Position numbers and translations under genes: made by a program
Source: Paraktedonobacter sp035294465
Lineage (GTDB): Bacteria > Chloroflexota > Ktedonobacteria > Ktedonobacterales > Ktedonobacteraceae
Length of the DNA: 8,726 nt
NCBI GenBank assembly: GCA_035294465.1
Contig: DATGKW010000143.1
Coordinates: forward strand, 1 to 8,726
Reading direction: 5' to 3'
In this document: in pieces, positions 7,292 through 8,726 of the stretch
Position numbering within the stretch: position 1 is the stretch's first letter
Layout of the letters: each line of letters starts with the position of its first letter
The notes under the pieces: generated by a model
What the model was told of the DNA's origin: nothing
Databases searched by the model: none
Seen by the model: the letters and a program-made list of their open reading frames with translations, nothing else

Positions 7292-7340
7292 CCGTGGGCA
7301 TCTGCTCTTGACCCCACGGCCTTTCTGCTGGGCTTTTTTT
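7292..7340 (+). terminator. Terminator- or attenuator-like element between peptide ORF and acetyltransferase gene
   Basis: CCGTGGG (7292-7298) pairs with CCCACGG (7313-7319) around a 14-nt loop, and seven T residues follow at 7334-7340. The T-run is 14 nt past the stem, farther than in a classic intrinsic terminator, so efficiency is uncertain. A competing pairing is possible: GGGCA (7296-7300) with TGCCC (7340-7344) would exclude the first stem. GGGC (7330-7333) and GCCC (7341-7344) also flank the T-run. Partial termination that lets some transcription reach the acetyltransferase gene would explain why that gene has no clear promoter of its own. Confidence 0.5.
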
Positions 7341-7380
7341 GCCCTCCCCACATTGTTTTATCGTGCAAACATTCCAGAAC

Positions 7381-7386
7381 AAGGAG
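7381..7386 (+). promoter_or_regulatory. Ribosome binding site of the acetyltransferase gene
   Basis: AAGGAG lies 9 nt upstream of ATG 7396, followed by an A-rich spacer. It fixes the start, after which the GNAT homology (DGLVLRWSTAEDTERIAAL) begins at about residue 15. Confidence 0.75.
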
Positions 7387-7395
7387 AAAAACAAC

Positions 7396-8726
7396 ATGCA
7401 CACGACTCTCAGCACCTCGTACCGTCGTGACCTGGGTGATGGCCTCGTGCTCCGCTGGTCAACCGCCGAGGACACCGAGCGTATCGCGGCATTGCTCAGC
7501 ATGGTTTATCGCGAGAAAGCCAGCGATCCCCCAAATGTCCATGCCATGAATAACATTCGCGCCCTCATGAACGGCGACCATCCCCTGATGGGTCCAGATC
7601 GCTATGGGCTGATCGAGGATACCAGCCGGGAAGGGAATCCGGTGGTGGCCTGCACCTGCCTGGAGCGACACACCTGGACCTATGAAGGCATCCCTTTTAG
7701 CGTTGGCCGCCCCGAAATGGTGGGAACTGATGATGCCTATCGCAATCGCGGCCTCATTCGCGCGCTCTTCGAGATGGTTCACGAGCGCAGCGAGGCCGAA
7801 GGCGATCTTGTCCAGGCCATTACCGGCATCCCCTACTTCTATCGCCAGTTCGGCTATGAATACGCCCTGGAGCTGGAAGACCGGCGCACCACATCCCTTG
7901 CGCTGATTCCCAAAGCAAAAGAGGGCGAGCCTGAGCCATTCGCGCTGCGTGCGGCCACCATCGAGGACATTCCTACAATCGCCACCCTCTACGAGCGCCG
8001 CCGGTTTAGCAGTATCGTCTCGGAAAGCATCTCGCGCAAACAATGGCTCTACGAAATCGAAACCTGGAAAATTCACCCCCAGCTTCCACACTTCATGAAC
8101 TTACAGATGATCGTCGATGCTACCGGGCAGACAGTTGGCTTCGTGGGATTGGAAACCCAACGCGCGAGCAAGTCGCTACGCGTCTGGCTGCTGGAGTTTG
8201 CCGGAGGCGTGAACGTGCAAGCAGCCCTGCCGTCTATTCTGCGCGCCCTCTATACCTACGGCCTGAACATAGAAGTGAGGCAGCCCAACGTTCCTCCCTT
8301 GAGCGAACTGGCCTTCTACCTGGGAAGCGCTCACCCGGTCTACGACGTGATGGGCGACGAGCTGGCACGGGCTAACGAGCCTCCTTACGCCTGGTATGTC
8401 CGCGTCAAAGATCTCCCAGGCTTTCTCAAGCATATCGCTCCCGCGCTCGAAAAACGGTTGGCGACCTCTCCTCTCGCGGGCTATACCGGCGAAATCAAGC
8501 TCGATTTCTATCGTGGAGGTCTGCGCATGGTCTTCGAGCAAGGCCGTTTGATGGGTGCAGAAGACTGGCGAGCGCCGCTCTACGGCGATGAGGCCAACGG
8601 CGGTTTTCCTCCGCTGGTCTTCCTGCAAGTGCTCTTTGGCCATCGCAGCCCCAAAGAGTTGCGCCAGGTCTTTCCTGATGTGTGGGTAAGCGAAGAGATC
8701 AGGCTGCTGCTCAAAGTGCTCTTCCC
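7396..8726 (+). CDS. Eis-like GNAT N-acetyltransferase with C-terminal SCP2-like domain, 3' end cut by window edge
   Basis: The frame is open from ATG 7396 to the window edge, 443 codons. Residues about 15-160 are a GNAT acetyltransferase domain: LVLRWSTAEDTERIAAL at 17-33, the acetyl-CoA-binding motif around VGTDDAYRNRGLIRAL at 109-124 (R116-x-x-G119 core), and GIPYFYRQFGYEYAL at 144-158. A second, degenerate GNAT-like half follows (about 182-330), then an SCP2-like domain (about 332-443) containing LDFYRGGLRMVFEQGRL at 369-385. This order matches the Eis family, whose members acetylate amines such as aminoglycosides or protein lysines using acetyl-CoA; the substrate here cannot be read from sequence. 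Eis proteins use their C-terminal carboxylate in catalysis, and that terminus lies outside the window, probably by only a few residues since VLFP resembles the LFPK ending of relatives. It may be read from the promoter at 7031 together with the small peptide ORF. Probably cytoplasmic. Confidence 0.88.
   Translation, partial: MHTTLSTSYRRDLGDGLVLRWSTAEDTERIAALLSMVYREKASDPPNVHAMNNIRALMNGDHPLMGPDRYGLIEDTSREGNPVVACTCLERHTWTYEGIPFSVGRPEMVGTDDAYRNRGLIRALFEMVHERSEAEGDLVQAITGIPYFYRQFGYEYALELEDRRTTSLALIPKAKEGEPEPFALRAATIEDIPTIATLYERRRFSSIVSESISRKQWLYEIETWKIHPQLPHFMNLQMIVDATGQTVGFVGLETQRASKSLRVWLLEFAGGVNVQAALPSILRALYTYGLNIEVRQPNVPPLSELAFYLGSAHPVYDVMGDELARANEPPYAWYVRVKDLPGFLKHIAPALEKRLATSPLAGYTGEIKLDFYRGGLRMVFEQGRLMGAEDWRAPLYGDEANGGFPPLVFLQVLFGHRSPKELRQVFPDVWVSEEIRLLLKVLF

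Noticed and set aside
7459..8091. 210-codon minus-strand open frame
   Set aside because: It is antisense to the clear GNAT domain of the acetyltransferase and has no recognisable motif.

Overview
The window most likely comes from a Chloroflexota bacterium, probably of the class Ktedonobacteria. This is inferred from the mix of gene types (an XRE/NB-ARC regulator, a multi-pass membrane protein with a WSPDG-type beta-propeller, a zinc-ribbon coiled-coil protein and a three-domain Eis-like acetyltransferase), moderately GC-rich genes with AT-richer gaps, and bacterial sigma-70-like promoters. No rRNA, tRNA, insertion sequence or CRISPR array was seen.

Layout. A minus-strand XRE/NB-ARC ATPase (1-1313) runs off the left edge. 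An AT-rich divergent gap (1314-1658) with repeats separates it from a plus-strand gene for a stand-alone winged-helix DNA-binding protein (1659-2150). Next comes a structured gap (2151-2520): two hairpins, a strong intrinsic terminator, then a separate extended -10 promoter and a leader of about 120 nt in front of a methionyl-tRNA synthetase gene (2521-4185). The synthetase has unusual active-site signatures. A small zinc-ribbon coiled-coil protein (4295-4750) follows under its own probable promoter, whose -10 box is overlapped by a perfect 9-bp inverted repeat. A convergent gap (4751-5015) with two hairpins leads to a minus-strand membrane-anchored WD40 protein (5016-6911).

From the divergent gap 6912-7123 a near-consensus promoter drives a 46-codon ORF (7124-7264). 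It encodes a peptide with a secretion-signal-like N-terminus and a short two-cysteine tail. A terminator- or attenuator-like element follows, then an Eis-like GNAT/SCP2 acetyltransferase gene (7396 to the right edge), cut just before its natural end.

The genes do not form one pathway. They look like separate small transcription units around a housekeeping-type tRNA synthetase. The stretches most worth attention are the two-cysteine mini-gene and its attenuator-like downstream element, the MetRS with degenerate HIGH and KMSKS motifs, and the WD40 protein whose fifth membrane segment starts with a twin-arginine motif, suggesting Tat export of a folded propeller.
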